DNA from: Synechococcales cyanobacterium PMM_0073
GTDB lineage: Bacteria > Cyanobacteriota > Cyanobacteriia > Elainellales > Elainellaceae
Direction: 5' to 3'
DNA: 22,066 bases
Assembly: GCA_949127695.1 (NCBI GenBank)
Contig: CASBQH010000077.1
Coordinates: 1 to 22,066, forward strand
Within the stretch, counting starts at the first letter, position 1; each line of letters begins with the position of its first letter. Both the position numbers and the translations under genes were made by a program. Below the pieces are notes generated by a model. The model had not been told where the DNA came from. It was given only the letters and a program-made list of their open reading frames with translations, and did not search any database. This document shows positions 1 to 7,341 of the stretch, one piece after another.

Positions 1-864
1 CCAGGCAATCGTGCCATCTGCGGCAATTCCAATCGCCCCAAAGTCCCGCTGGCGCGAATCAGCCTCTTGAAACGAGCGCTCGAAGGCTTTGGCCAAAGGC
101 AGCCCGTCGGTGGTGCGAATCACAATCCGAGCAGCCAGACATTCCTCAATAATATGTTCGCCAATACCAGTACAGCTGACGCCCGCATTGGCATTGGCAT
201 AGTTGCCCGCTGGCATCGCCGAGTCGCTCACCCGGCCAATGCGCTCAAAGCCTTTGCCGCCGGTTGAAGTGCCTGCTGCCAGCCGCCCCTGCGAGTCTAG
301 GGCCACCACGCCAATCGTGCCGCGTCCTGCGGCCTCGCTGGCTAGCTCTGTGACTAGCTCCTGCTCAGCCACCACGCCCGCCATCGTCCGATCAAAATTG
401 CCCTCGCGCTCCAGCAGCCATTCTTGCAGGCGAATCTTGGTCAAGGGGTCGTAGTAGGGCAGTTGCAGCTCTCGCATCAGCTCTTGTGCCCCAATATCAG
501 ACAGCACACGGTCATCTGAGTCTTGCAAAAACTGCGCCAGCTCAATTGGGTTTTTTACCCGCGAAGCGTTGATCACGCCGCTAAACCGCTGGCTAATGCC
601 GGTCATCAGAGCCGCACTCATGCGAATCTGGCCATCTGACTGCAAGACAGAGCCAGTCCCGGCATTAAAGCGCGGATCATCTTCCAGCATCTGGCAGCCT
701 CGCACGGCGGCGGCGCTCGCGTCCGCACCCGAAAGCAGCAGCGCATAGACTTCGCTTAAAATGGCATAGAGCGATTTACGCACGGCATCTGCGCCTTCTT
801 TGCCCTTGAGCGAGCTGCCGGCTCCTCCATGAATAATCAGTTTGGGCTGAACAAAACCTGACAT
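1..864 (-). CDS. iaaA: Isoaspartyl peptidase / L-asparaginase (Ntn hydrolase), 3' end outside window
   Basis: N-terminal 288 residues of a plant-type (EcAIII-like) isoaspartyl peptidase/asparaginase, which removes beta-aspartyl residues from isoaspartyl dipeptides and hydrolyses asparagine. The protein opens with MSGFVQPKLIIHGGAGS, the typical HGGAG start. The autoproteolysis and nucleophile site is visible as GRGTIGVVALD with Thr at about residue 183, close to Thr179 of the E. coli enzyme; it is followed by the glycine-rich GTSTGG oxyanion segment. The precursor splits before this Thr into alpha and beta chains. The frame is open to position 1, so the C-terminal part of the beta chain lies beyond the window. 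The ATG at 864 is preceded by a modest AAAGG 14 bases upstream. The family is certain; substrate preference between isoaspartyl peptides and asparagine is not readable from the sequence. Confidence 0.93.
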   Translation of the reverse strand, partial: MSGFVQPKLIIHGGAGSSLKGKEGADAVRKSLYAILSEVYALLLSGADASAAAVRGCQMLEDDPRFNAGTGSVLQSDGQIRMSAALMTGISQRFSGVINASRVKNPIELAQFLQDSDDRVLSDIGAQELMRELQLPYYDPLTKIRLQEWLLEREGNFDRTMAGVVAEQELVTELASEAAGRGTIGVVALDSQGRLAAGTSTGGKGFERIGRVSDSAMPAGNYANANAGVSCTGIGEHIIEECLAARIVIRTTDGLPLAKAFERSFQEADSRQRDFGAIGIAADGTIAW

Positions 865-1097
865 AGCAGTGATTACCTTTAATAGGGGGGTTGTGAGACA
901 AATCTCTTTAATCAGGGAACAACAGCCCTTCAAAGCTGATCAGCGCACAGAGCTGCCGACAAAAGCTAGAGCATAACAGCCGAGCCACTGCTCTGAATAG
1001 AACCGAAATCTCGGGTGCAGTGAAGTAGCTGATTTAACAATCTTTGAAGATATCAGAAACTGGTAGCCCAGAGGCTGGTAGCCCAGAGATAGTTGGT
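865..1097. other. Intergenic region between isoaspartyl peptidase and DUF2256 genes
   Basis: This 233-base stretch is the leader of the isoaspartyl peptidase gene and the 3' flank of the DUF2256 gene, both on the minus strand. It holds a 15-bp tandem duplication at 1060-1089 just past the DUF2256 stop and a run of six G (six C on the coding strand) at 885-890 in the peptidase leader. I see no convincing terminator, promoter or small gene. Confidence 0.5.
1060..1089. repeat. 15-bp tandem duplication (2 copies)
   Basis: The unit CTGGTAGCCCAGAGG is repeated head to tail at 1060-1074 and 1075-1089, differing only in the last base. It lies immediately downstream of the DUF2256 stop codon. It belongs to a set of similar short tandem duplications across the window. 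Confidence 0.9.
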
Positions 1098-1331
1098 TTA
1101 GCGATTAGAGCTATCAGGAAGATTCGCCTGCTCTGATCGGTGACGGCGGCAGCGCTCGGAGCAGTATTTGACTTCCTCCCAGCAGTCTTCCCACTTTTTC
1201 CGCCAGCTAAAGGGACGTTCACAGACAGGGCAAACCTTCGTGGGCAGATCAGACTTGGAGCGAACTCGACCCGCACGGCTCGCCTCAGGGTTTGCCCCTT
1301 GCTGTTTTGATCGAGACCGTGGCATAGTCAC
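1098..1331 (-). CDS. DUF2256 small zinc-binding protein
   Basis: A 77-residue basic protein of the DUF2256 family. The core reads [17 protein letters not shown] near residues 33-49, followed by [13 protein letters not shown]. The Cys-x2-Cys and Cys-x3-Cys pairs can form one zinc site, and the conserved RPFSWRKKW block is the family signature. The biochemical role is unknown; small Cys4 proteins of this sort often bind nucleic acid or a protein partner, which is inference here. Two ATG codons are possible, at 1331 (MTMPRSR) and 1325 (MPRSR); the upstream one is given. It diverges from the trmJ-like gene across a 91-bp region with a phased repeat array, so the two may share regulation. Confidence 0.85.
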   Translation of the reverse strand: MTMPRSRSKQQGANPEASRAGRVRSKSDLPTKVCPVCERPFSWRKKWEDCWEEVKYCSERCRRHRSEQANLPDSSNR

Positions 1332-1346
1332 CTGAACTCTTAATAA

Positions 1347-1389
1347 TGAGATTTACTGAGATTTACGTTTAGTTACATCTAGTTACATC
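1347..1389 (+). promoter_or_regulatory. Four TTAC cores at 10-bp intervals: candidate RpaB/HLR1 array
   Basis: TTAC occurs at 1353, 1363, 1373 and 1383, exactly one helical turn apart, always preceded by T or G. The right half reads GTTACATC-TA-GTTACATC (1372-1389), which fits the cyanobacterial HLR1 element (two G/T-TTACA-W-W octamers with a 2-bp spacer) except for the last base of each octamer. The left half, TGAGATTTAC twice, is more diverged. HLR1 is the site of the OmpR-type regulator RpaB, which controls light-stress and photosystem genes. The array lies between divergent DUF2256 and trmJ starts and abuts a TATATT hexamer. The match is seen directly; binding by RpaB is inferred. Confidence 0.6.
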
Positions 1390-1396
1390 CTATATT
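1368..1396 (+). promoter_or_regulatory. Candidate promoter for the trmJ-like gene
   Basis: A TATATT -10 hexamer at 1391-1396 has a weak TTTAGT at 1368-1373 with a 17-bp spacer. Transcription would begin near 1403, giving a leader of about 20 bases before the ATG at 1423. The phased repeat array covers the whole -35 side, so a protein bound there would compete with polymerase. Confidence 0.4.
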
Positions 1397-1422
1397 CACA
1401 TCCTACTAGCTAGAGCTGAACC

Positions 1423-2244
1423 ATGAGTGAAGCAATCATTGAGCCACCCGGAGCCGCCGCGATTCGGGTGGTGCTGGTTGAGCCTGCCGGAGCGCTCAAC
1501 GTGGGTTCTGTGGCGCGCGTGCTCAAAAATATGGGGCTGAAGCAGCTGGTGCTGGTCAATCCGCAGTGCGATCCGCTCAGCATCGAAGCCCGCCAGATGG
1601 CCATGCATGCGATCGATCTGCTGGAGTCGGCTCAGCAGGTCGAGACGCTCTCAGAAGCGCTGGCGGGCTGTCAGATTGCCGTAGCCACAACCGGGCTGGA
1701 TCATTCGGCACTGGAGGTGAAGCTAGAGCCGCCGCGCAAGGTGCTGCCCTGGCTGGTGGCCTCTCAGCTCCAGGCCGCGCTAATTTTTGGCCGCGAAGAT
1801 CGGGGGCTGACCAAATCTGAGCTGAGCTATGCCCAGCGCTGGATGCGGATTCCGACTAGCCCTGACTATGGCTCGCTGAATCTGGCGCAGGCGGTGGCAA
1901 TCTGCTGCTATGAGCTGTCTCAGGTCTGGCAGTCTAATCAGGTCGTGAATCAGACTGTGGATCAGGTTGTTGAGCCAGTCAGTGACGTAAGCAATGAAGT
2001 CGCAAGTAATGAAGTCGCAGCCGCCGACCGAGCTACGCTGGATGCGCTAGAGGGCTATTATCAGCAGCTCGAAGCCTTTTTGCTGCGAATTGGCTATCTT
2101 TATCCGCATACCGCGCCGAGCCGGATGGAAAAATTTCGGCTGCTGTTTGGGCGCGCCCAGATGTCTGAGGCTGAAGTAGCGCTCTGCCGAGGCATTTTGA
2201 CTCAGGCCAACTGGGCGCTAGGCCAAGCATGGAGCTTGAAGTAA
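1423..2244 (+). CDS. trmJ: TrmJ-family SPOUT RNA 2'-O-methyltransferase
   Basis: A 273-residue SpoU/TrmH superfamily methyltransferase closest to TrmJ, which uses S-adenosylmethionine to 2'-O-methylate position 32 of tRNAs in E. coli. Visible signatures are the N-terminal LVEPAGALNVGSVARVLKNMG (residues 18-38), where the Asn-x-Gly-x3-Arg motif carries the catalytic Arg31, then IFGREDRGLT (121-130) and IPTSPDYGSLNLAQAVAI (143-160), the three SPOUT motifs forming the knotted cofactor site. After the catalytic domain, residues 170-202 form a Val/Asn/Glu-rich linker containing a 15-bp tandem duplication, followed by the C-terminal helical segment typical of TrmJ (LEAFLLRIGYL). The ATG at 1423 follows a short leader without a strong Shine-Dalgarno sequence. 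The target nucleotide in this organism is inferred from the family. Confidence 0.88.
   Translation: MSEAIIEPPGAAAIRVVLVEPAGALNVGSVARVLKNMGLKQLVLVNPQCDPLSIEARQMAMHAIDLLESAQQVETLSEALAGCQIAVATTGLDHSALEVKLEPPRKVLPWLVASQLQAALIFGREDRGLTKSELSYAQRWMRIPTSPDYGSLNLAQAVAICCYELSQVWQSNQVVNQTVDQVVEPVSDVSNEVASNEVAAADRATLDALEGYYQQLEAFLLRIGYLYPHTAPSRMEKFRLLFGRAQMSEAEVALCRGILTQANWALGQAWSLK
1990..2019 (+). repeat. 15-bp tandem duplication in trmJ linker
   Basis: AGCAATGAAGTCGCA (1990-2004) is repeated as AGTAATGAAGTCGCA (2005-2019), encoding the doubled SNEVA unit in the linker between the SPOUT domain and the C-terminal helices. The frame is kept. Confidence 0.85.
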
Positions 2245-2584
2245 GCTATAAATCAGGCAGCAGTTGCCACTTGAGTTTCTGAGGCTTGCCCGCAGCTAAC
2301 TTGAGGCTTGCAACGTTTTGTGACTAAACCATTCAGTTAAAAAATAATCCGCTAGCCTTGCTGCACGAGCGCAGGCTCTGATGATTTGCTCAAATAGTTT
2401 GCTTAGCTCAACCTGAGCGTTTGACTAATTTTTCAGGATTTTCTGCCGTTTTGACCAGAGTGATTAAAATAAGTCAGCCTTAAAGTCAATCTGTTGATCT
2501 GTCGCCCTCAGGCTGGGTGAACATAGCAGCTCAGCGTTGGTGATTTTCCCGATAACTTGTCCAGTTGGTTTAGAGGTTTGAATT
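2245..2584. other. 340-base intergenic region, no gene seen
   Basis: The stretch between trmJ and the serine hydrolase gene is AT-richer than its neighbours. It contains a direct repeat TGAGGCTTGC (2280-2289 and 2302-2311) and a small hairpin GCTCA-ACC-TGAGC at 2406-2418, followed after some bases by a T-run at 2430-2434; this could be a weak terminator for trmJ but is far from its stop codon. No tRNA or other recognisable RNA was found. The promoter of the downstream gene presumably lies here, but no clear -35/-10 pair stands out. Confidence 0.5.
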
Positions 2585-4420
2585 GTGTTGGATTCTACCA
2601 ATCGCCCCAAAGGAAAGCAGCGTCGCTTGGCTCGCAAAAAAGCCCAAGCGGCCAACCAGTCAGCTCAACAGTCTGGCACAGCCCGCACTCGGCCTGAGTC
2701 TAATGCTGGTCGACGTTCGCCGCGTCCACAGGCTGCTCCTGCTGGTGCAGATTCTAGGCGACTGCGCCGGATGAATCCAGCTAGCCCGCAGGCTAGGACG
2801 CAGACCAGAATTCAGACCAGAATTCAGGATAATCAAAGCGCACCTCAGCCCGGTCGCTTGCCAGGAACTCCGAGCGGCGATTCCAGCTACGGCGACACCC
2901 ATCCTCTGAGAACTCGCCCACCTGAGCGGATTAATCCCCGATTCAAAGCCCGCCTAAATCCGCAAGGAGACTCGCCTGCTCACAGAGATCAAAGATCAGA
3001 ACCGGCTCGGCGGCTCGGACGGACTGCGGCGGCAGCTGGCAGTGCAACGCTAGTAGCCAAGTCTCATCAGAACGCCAAATCTGACTCGCGAGAACAGCCG
3101 AAGTCTCGACCGGCTCGACCCGCTTCGCCGCTGGTGCATCTCTGTCGGTTGCTAATTCTGGGCGTCGGCGTTGGGGCAATTGTGGGCACCGTGATCTCAG
3201 TTTGGAATCCGGCCTTGCGTAGCCCCGCCGCCGACAGTCGAGCAGGCGCACCGACCGTGCCCCAACCGCTTACTCCCAATCGAGCGGGCAATGTTCCAGG
3301 CACGCTAGCCACTGTGTCGGGCGTGCGGATGGGACGCGAGCTGAGTGATCTGGGGGTCAAAGTCACCCCGCTGACGCGAGATTTGACTGATCTGGTGCCG
3401 GGTATTTTCCTGCTCGATCTCGACAATGGAGACTACTTCAGCTTTAACGGCAGCACAGCTTTCTCAGCCGCCAGCATGATCAAAGTGCCGATCTTGATTG
3501 CCTTTTTACAAGATGTAGATGCAGGCAAAGTCAAGCTAGACGAAGTGCTAACGATGCAGCAGGCTGACCTTGCCGAAGGCTCAGGCGACATGCAGTATGC
3601 TGAAACAGGCACCCCGTATACGGCGCTGGATACAGCCACCAATATGATTATCCATAGCGACAACACGGCCACCAACATGATCGTGCGTCGGCTGGGCGGC
3701 AACGAAGTCGTCAATCGGCGCTTCCAACAGTGGGGGCTACAGCAGACGCTAATGCGGAAGCCGCTGCCCGATCTCGAAGGACTCAACACCACTTCCCCCA
3801 AGGAGCTGGTCAGCCTGATGGCATTGCTCAACGAAGGCAAACTGGTGTCGATGAAATCTCGCGATCGCGCCTTTGACATTATGCGACGCACCGTTACCGA
3901 CACGCTTTTGCCCAGCGTCCTGGCTCCGGGCACCACCATCGCTCACAAAACGGGCGATATTGGCTCACTGGTGGGGGATGTGGGCTTGGTCGATCTGCCC
4001 AGCGGTCGGCGTTATGCCATTGCCGTGGCGGTGAAGCGTCCGCATAACGACAGTCGCGCCCAAGATCTGATTCGGCAGGTGGCGGCAGTGGTCTATGAGC
4101 AGTTTGGCGGTCAGCCGACGCTGGTTCCAAGCCCTGTGGCAGCTCCGCCAGCTCAGCTCGCACCGGGCGTCAATCCAGCCCAGCCCGGTATGGCTCCAAT
4201 CGTACCCGGAGCGGCCCCAGGCGCTATGCCTGGAGCTGTGCCAAATGCGGTTCCCGGAACAGCAGTTCCCGGCAGTCTGCCAGGGGCAGTTGCACCCGCC
4301 CCTATTCCAGAGGCCGTAAATCCAGAGACCGTAAATCCAGAGACCGTCAACCCCAGCGCTCCCTATGACGCAGCCCCTGAAGCTGTACATCCAGCAGATG
4401 GTGAGGCAGGCGCAGTCTAG
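2585..4420 (+). CDS. Membrane-anchored class A beta-lactamase-fold serine hydrolase
   Basis: A 611-residue protein starting at GTG. Residues 1-180 are basic, Gln/Arg/Pro-rich and likely disordered in the cytoplasm; a single membrane helix spans about 183-206; the class A beta-lactamase/penicillin-interacting fold occupies about 245-510; and residues 511-611 form a Pro/Ala/Gly/Val tail with VNPET repeats. The active-site triad is complete: SMIK (Ser297, Lys300), SDN (358-360) and KTG (455-457). The omega-loop segment reads LPDLEGLNTTSP (394-405); aligned on its Asn, the position of the deacylating Glu166 of true beta-lactamases is Leu, and a Glu sits one residue later. This suggests a peptidoglycan-interacting or slowly deacylating enzyme rather than a drug-resistance lactamase. 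The domain is expected on the periplasmic side. No Shine-Dalgarno sequence decides the GTG start; an internal start is possible. Confidence 0.82.
   Translation: MLDSTNRPKGKQRRLARKKAQAANQSAQQSGTARTRPESNAGRRSPRPQAAPAGADSRRLRRMNPASPQARTQTRIQTRIQDNQSAPQPGRLPGTPSGDSSYGDTHPLRTRPPERINPRFKARLNPQGDSPAHRDQRSEPARRLGRTAAAAGSATLVAKSHQNAKSDSREQPKSRPARPASPLVHLCRLLILGVGVGAIVGTVISVWNPALRSPAADSRAGAPTVPQPLTPNRAGNVPGTLATVSGVRMGRELSDLGVKVTPLTRDLTDLVPGIFLLDLDNGDYFSFNGSTAFSAASMIKVPILIAFLQDVDAGKVKLDEVLTMQQADLAEGSGDMQYAETGTPYTALDTATNMIIHSDNTATNMIVRRLGGNEVVNRRFQQWGLQQTLMRKPLPDLEGLNTTSPKELVSLMALLNEGKLVSMKSRDRAFDIMRRTVTDTLLPSVLAPGTTIAHKTGDIGSLVGDVGLVDLPSGRRYAIAVAVKRPHNDSRAQDLIRQVAAVVYEQFGGQPTLVPSPVAAPPAQLAPGVNPAQPGMAPIVPGAAPGAMPGAVPNAVPGTAVPGSLPGAVAPAPIPEAVNPETVNPETVNPSAPYDAAPEAVHPADGEAGAV
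2801..2824 (+). repeat. 12-bp tandem duplication in disordered N-terminus
   Basis: CAGACCAGAATT occurs at 2801-2812 and 2813-2824, encoding the repeated QTRI units at about residues 73-80 of the serine hydrolase. Copies are identical. Confidence 0.9.
3861..3868. repeat. HIP1 octamer GCGATCGC
   Basis: One of three perfect HIP1 palindromes in the window; the others are at 6678-6685 (purQ) and 14034-14041 (M16 gene). HIP1 is highly over-represented in many cyanobacterial genomes. Three in 22 kb is modest enrichment at most. Confidence 0.8.
4316..4345 (+). repeat. 15-bp tandem duplication encoding VNPET repeats
   Basis: GTAAATCCAGAGACC is present identically at 4316-4330 and 4331-4345, followed by a partial diverged third copy. 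It encodes the VNPET-VNPET-VNP run in the C-terminal tail of the serine hydrolase. Confidence 0.9.
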
Positions 4421-4714
4421 GTTTCGCAGGAGTGACGCAATTTTCTCAGGCTCACCTCGCAGCCTCTCACATCTCCCTACCACAGTCTGCAAATAATTCG
4501 TGAGCCAGCTGCGAATTGGCAGGAAATTTTGGGTAAGCTGGGAGGGGTATGACCAATAGCTGGCCAGCTAGCCAATCATGTACCCTATATAGCAGGCAAA
4601 GTATAAGCAGGCAAAGTACAAGCAGGCAGAGAGTCTTGGCAGCGCTAGTCTTCCTTCCGATCTGGGCGCGGAGCATCTAGCCTCCAGCTTGGCTAGAGTT
4701 GAGGGAGCTGCTAG
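4421..4714. promoter_or_regulatory. PP2C leader region with palindrome and tandem repeat
   Basis: The 294-base region upstream of the PP2C gene has no gene. It contains a perfect 14-bp palindrome TAGCTGGCCAGCTA (4557-4570) flanked on both sides by CCAAT (4552-4556, 4572-4576), then CCCTATATAG (4583-4592) with a -10-like TATATA, then a 15-bp tandem repeat at 4591-4634. The palindrome lies about 20 bp upstream of the -10-like sequence and is a candidate operator. A GAGGGAG Shine-Dalgarno sequence (4701-4707) precedes the ATG by 7 bases and fixes the start. Confidence 0.5.
4591..4634. repeat. 15-bp tandem repeat, about 2.7 copies
   Basis: AGCAGGCAAAGTATA (4591-4605), AGCAGGCAAAGTACA (4606-4620) and the partial AGCAGGCAGAGAGT (4621-4634). 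It lies in the untranslated leader of the PP2C gene, so its 15-bp period is not imposed by a reading frame. Confidence 0.9.
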
Positions 4715-6571
4715 ATGTTGGTTTGTCCGGACTGTCAGTTTGAAAATCCAGATGATCACCGATTTTGTCAAGGCTGCGGTGCCTCTCTGACTGAAAAAAC
4801 CTGCGCGTTTTGCAAAGCGCTCATTTCGTTGAGTTCAGAATATTGTTTACAGTGTGGCGCAGTGACTGGAACAACCTGGAAAGCAATTTTGTCTTCTGCT
4901 AGCAACGAGCCGCTGCCAGCTGCCGATTTGAGTGCATCTTTGAGTGCATCGACCTCAGCGCTGCCGCTGCCGACTGGCAAGTTTTTAGACCCGCAGCAGC
5001 GCTATCAGCTCTTAGATCCGCTGCCGCTGCAAATGGGGCAGCATACTGAGGTTGAGGTGCGTCTGCTCGATCAGCAGCCGTTGCAGACCAGCCGACTGCT
5101 GCAAGGAGATCTGCCGCTGCTGCCCGCAGCCCTGCCCTATTTAACGCTACAGCGCCAGTTTCCGCTGCTGCCCCTGCCCTATCTGCAAGACGCATGGCAG
5201 CAGGAAGATCTGGCAGTGCTGCTGCTAGAAGATCGATCACATCTGCCGCTGCTGCTTGACCTCTGGCCTGATGATGCCATAGAGCCGCTGCAAATTTTGC
5301 ACTGGCTGCACCAGATGGTTGAGCTGTGGGCAGCGCTGGAAATCGAGCATTGCTGTCAGTCTCTGCTGAACTTGAGCAATTTGCTAGTGGATGAAGATCA
5401 TCTGCTTTGCCTCCAGCGCCTCTATCTAGACAGAGCCGATCAGCCCGTTGAGCTATCCCAGCTCGGCGTCCTTTGGCAGCAGCTGTTTCAGCAGTCGCAG
5501 CAGACTCAAAATGCCGAAATTGCGCGGCTCTGCGCTGATTTAGAATCAGGCGTGATTGACTCGCTAGATCAGCTCCGCAGCCAAATCGAAGCGATTGCGA
5601 CAGCTTTGCAGCAGCCCGTTGTTCAGCTCAGCCCAGAGGCAAAGGCCGAAATCACCCAAGATTTATTCAACGCTGAGTCAGGCGGGCTGGCGGCAGCAGA
5701 TGAAGCGGGCAGCGACGACCAGCCGACCGTGGTGCTGGGGATGCGGCTCGTCAGCCTGGAGGATGCTGGACAGACGGATATTGGCCGCCAGCGCAACCAT
5801 AACGAAGACTGCTTCAGCCTCCAGACCGAGCTAAAGAAAACAGAGACGCCTCAGGGGCGAGCGGTTCAGGCTAAGGGGCTGTATATTCTCTGTGACGGCA
5901 TGGGCGGACATGCCGGGGGCGAGGTGGCCAGCGCGCTGGCAGTCGAGACGTTGCAGCAGTATTTTGCCCAGCATTGGCAGGATAAGCTGCCCAGCGAAGC
6001 GCAGATTCGCGCCGCGATCCAGCAGGCCAATCGCGCCATTTTTGACCAAAACCAGCTGAACGCCAGCGCGGGTAGCGGTCGGATGGGCACGACATTGGTG
6101 CTGATGATGGTGCAGGATGCCGAGGCTGTAATTGCCCATGTCGGCGACAGTCGGCTCTACCGGATCAGCCGCAGACGTGGCCTACAGCAGCTCACCACCG
6201 ATCATGAGGTCGGCCAGCGCGAAATTCAGCGCGGGGTAGAGCCCAGCATTGCCTATGCCCGCCCTGATGCCTATCAGCTCACCCAGGCGCTCGGCCCCCG
6301 CGACGAAAATTTTCTCAACCCAGATATCAAGTTTCTGGAGCTGAACGAAGACGGGATTTTGCTGCTCTGTTCCGATGGCCTCTCTGACAATGATCTATTA
6401 GAAGCTCACTGGCAGAGCCATCTAGAACCCATGCTCAGCTCAGCTGTGAACCTAGAGCAGAGCGTGACTGGGCTGATTGAACTGGCCAATCAATACAACG
6501 GGCATGACAATATTACGGCAATTGCTGTGCGGCTGAAGGTGCGCCCCAACCTCGATCAGCTGCCCCGGTAG
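4715..6571 (+). CDS. Zinc-ribbon / kinase-like / PP2C serine-threonine phosphatase
   Basis: A 618-residue cytoplasmic protein with three parts. Residues 1-50 form a double zinc ribbon with four CxxC pairs (Cys4/7, 18/21, 30/33, 44/47). Residues about 90-300 are rich in Leu, Gln and Pro; their layout, ending in LLNLSNLLVDEDHLLCLQRL and a following helix-rich segment, resembles a degenerate protein kinase lobe without catalytic residues (my inference). Residues 345-607 are a complete PP2C/PPM phosphatase: RNHNEDCF (360-367), CDGMGGHAGGE (393-403), GTT (458-460), GDSRLYR (477-483), CSDGLSD (552-558) and GHDNIT (596-601). The aspartates and glycines that hold the two Mn/Mg ions are present, so it should dephosphorylate Ser/Thr phosphoproteins. 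PP2C enzymes in bacteria usually counter Hanks-type kinases; no kinase gene is nearby. The start is supported by the GAGGGAG at 4701-4707. Confidence 0.9.
   Translation: MLVCPDCQFENPDDHRFCQGCGASLTEKTCAFCKALISLSSEYCLQCGAVTGTTWKAILSSASNEPLPAADLSASLSASTSALPLPTGKFLDPQQRYQLLDPLPLQMGQHTEVEVRLLDQQPLQTSRLLQGDLPLLPAALPYLTLQRQFPLLPLPYLQDAWQQEDLAVLLLEDRSHLPLLLDLWPDDAIEPLQILHWLHQMVELWAALEIEHCCQSLLNLSNLLVDEDHLLCLQRLYLDRADQPVELSQLGVLWQQLFQQSQQTQNAEIARLCADLESGVIDSLDQLRSQIEAIATALQQPVVQLSPEAKAEITQDLFNAESGGLAAADEAGSDDQPTVVLGMRLVSLEDAGQTDIGRQRNHNEDCFSLQTELKKTETPQGRAVQAKGLYILCDGMGGHAGGEVASALAVETLQQYFAQHWQDKLPSEAQIRAAIQQANRAIFDQNQLNASAGSGRMGTTLVLMMVQDAEAVIAHVGDSRLYRISRRRGLQQLTTDHEVGQREIQRGVEPSIAYARPDAYQLTQALGPRDENFLNPDIKFLELNEDGILLLCSDGLSDNDLLEAHWQSHLEPMLSSAVNLEQSVTGLIELANQYNGHDNITAIAVRLKVRPNLDQLPR
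4927..4950 (+). repeat. 12-bp tandem duplication (LSAS doubled)
   Basis: TTTGAGTGCATC occurs identically at 4927-4938 and 4939-4950, encoding the repeated LSAS in the linker between the zinc ribbons and the middle domain of the PP2C protein. Confidence 0.9.
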
Positions 6572-6640
6572 GCCATATGTCTGGCTGATATTCGGCGATA
6601 ATAGCAGCAGCTAGCTTAGATCCAGAGCAGGAGCCGCCGC

Positions 6641-7336
6641 ATGAATTTTGGTGTGATTGTCTTTCCCGGTTCAAACTGCGATCGCGATGTGGCGATGGTG
6701 ACGCGAGAGTTGCTCAAGCAGCCAACCCGCATGGTTTGGCATGAAGAAAGCGATCTGAGCGATCTGGATGTAATCATTGTGCCGGGGGGATTTAGCTATG
6801 GCGACTATCTGCGCTGCGGCGCGATTGCCCGGTTTTCGCCCGCCGTTCAGGCCACGGTGAAACATGCCGAGCAGGGCAAGCTAGTGCTGGGCATCTGCAA
6901 TGGCTTTCAGGTGCTGAGCGAATCAGGGCTGCTGCCCGGGGCGCTGGTTCGCAATCGCGATCTGCATTTCATCTGCGACCGGATGCGGCTGCGAGTTGAG
7001 CGCACGAATCTGCCCTGGACGGCTGAATATCAGCCTGGGCAGGTCATTACGCTGCCGATTGCTCACGGCGAAGGCTGCTACTATGCTGCGCCCGAAACGC
7101 TGGCCGAGCTGGAGTCAAATCAGCAGGTGTTGCTGCGCTACTGCGACGCCGAGGGCGAAATCACCCGCGCCGCCAACCCCAATGGCTCACTCAATGCCAT
7201 TGCCGGAATTTGCAACCGTCAAGGCAATGTCTTCGGCCTGATGCCTCATCCTGAACGAGCTTCAGACCCAGCGCTGGGCTGTACCGACGGTATCCAGCTG
7301 TTTCGAGGGCTGCTTCTGGCGGCTGTAGGTCGCTAG
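6641..7336 (+). CDS. purQ: Phosphoribosylformylglycinamidine synthase, glutaminase subunit PurQ
   Basis: A 231-residue class I glutamine amidotransferase of normal length. It supplies ammonia from glutamine to PurL for conversion of FGAR to FGAM in purine synthesis, together with PurS. The start [16 protein letters not shown] is the PurQ signature. The nucleophile is Cys86 in [12 protein letters not shown] (81-92), and the His/Glu pair is His203 and Glu205 in LMPHPERA; the oxyanion region is [11 protein letters not shown] (48-58). AGGAG lies about 8 bases upstream of the ATG. purS and purL are not adjacent, which is common in cyanobacteria for purL. It runs in the same direction as the PP2C gene after a 69-base gap and converges with mlaD, the two stop codons being 5 bases apart. 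Confidence 0.97.
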   Translation: MNFGVIVFPGSNCDRDVAMVTRELLKQPTRMVWHEESDLSDLDVIIVPGGFSYGDYLRCGAIARFSPAVQATVKHAEQGKLVLGICNGFQVLSESGLLPGALVRNRDLHFICDRMRLRVERTNLPWTAEYQPGQVITLPIAHGEGCYYAAPETLAELESNQQVLLRYCDAEGEITRAANPNGSLNAIAGICNRQGNVFGLMPHPERASDPALGCTDGIQLFRGLLLAAVGR

Positions 7337-7341
7337 AGCCG

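Noticed and set aside
2406..2434. Hairpin GCTCA-ACC-TGAGC as terminator of trmJ
   Set aside because: The 5-bp stem is weak, the T-run begins 11 bases after it and the hairpin is 160 bases past the trmJ stop, so I did not annotate it as a terminator.
3433..3939. Long minus-strand frame inside the serine hydrolase gene (168 codons)
   Set aside because: It is antisense to the conserved SxxK-SDN region; the sense strand carries all catalytic motifs and the antisense translation resembles nothing.
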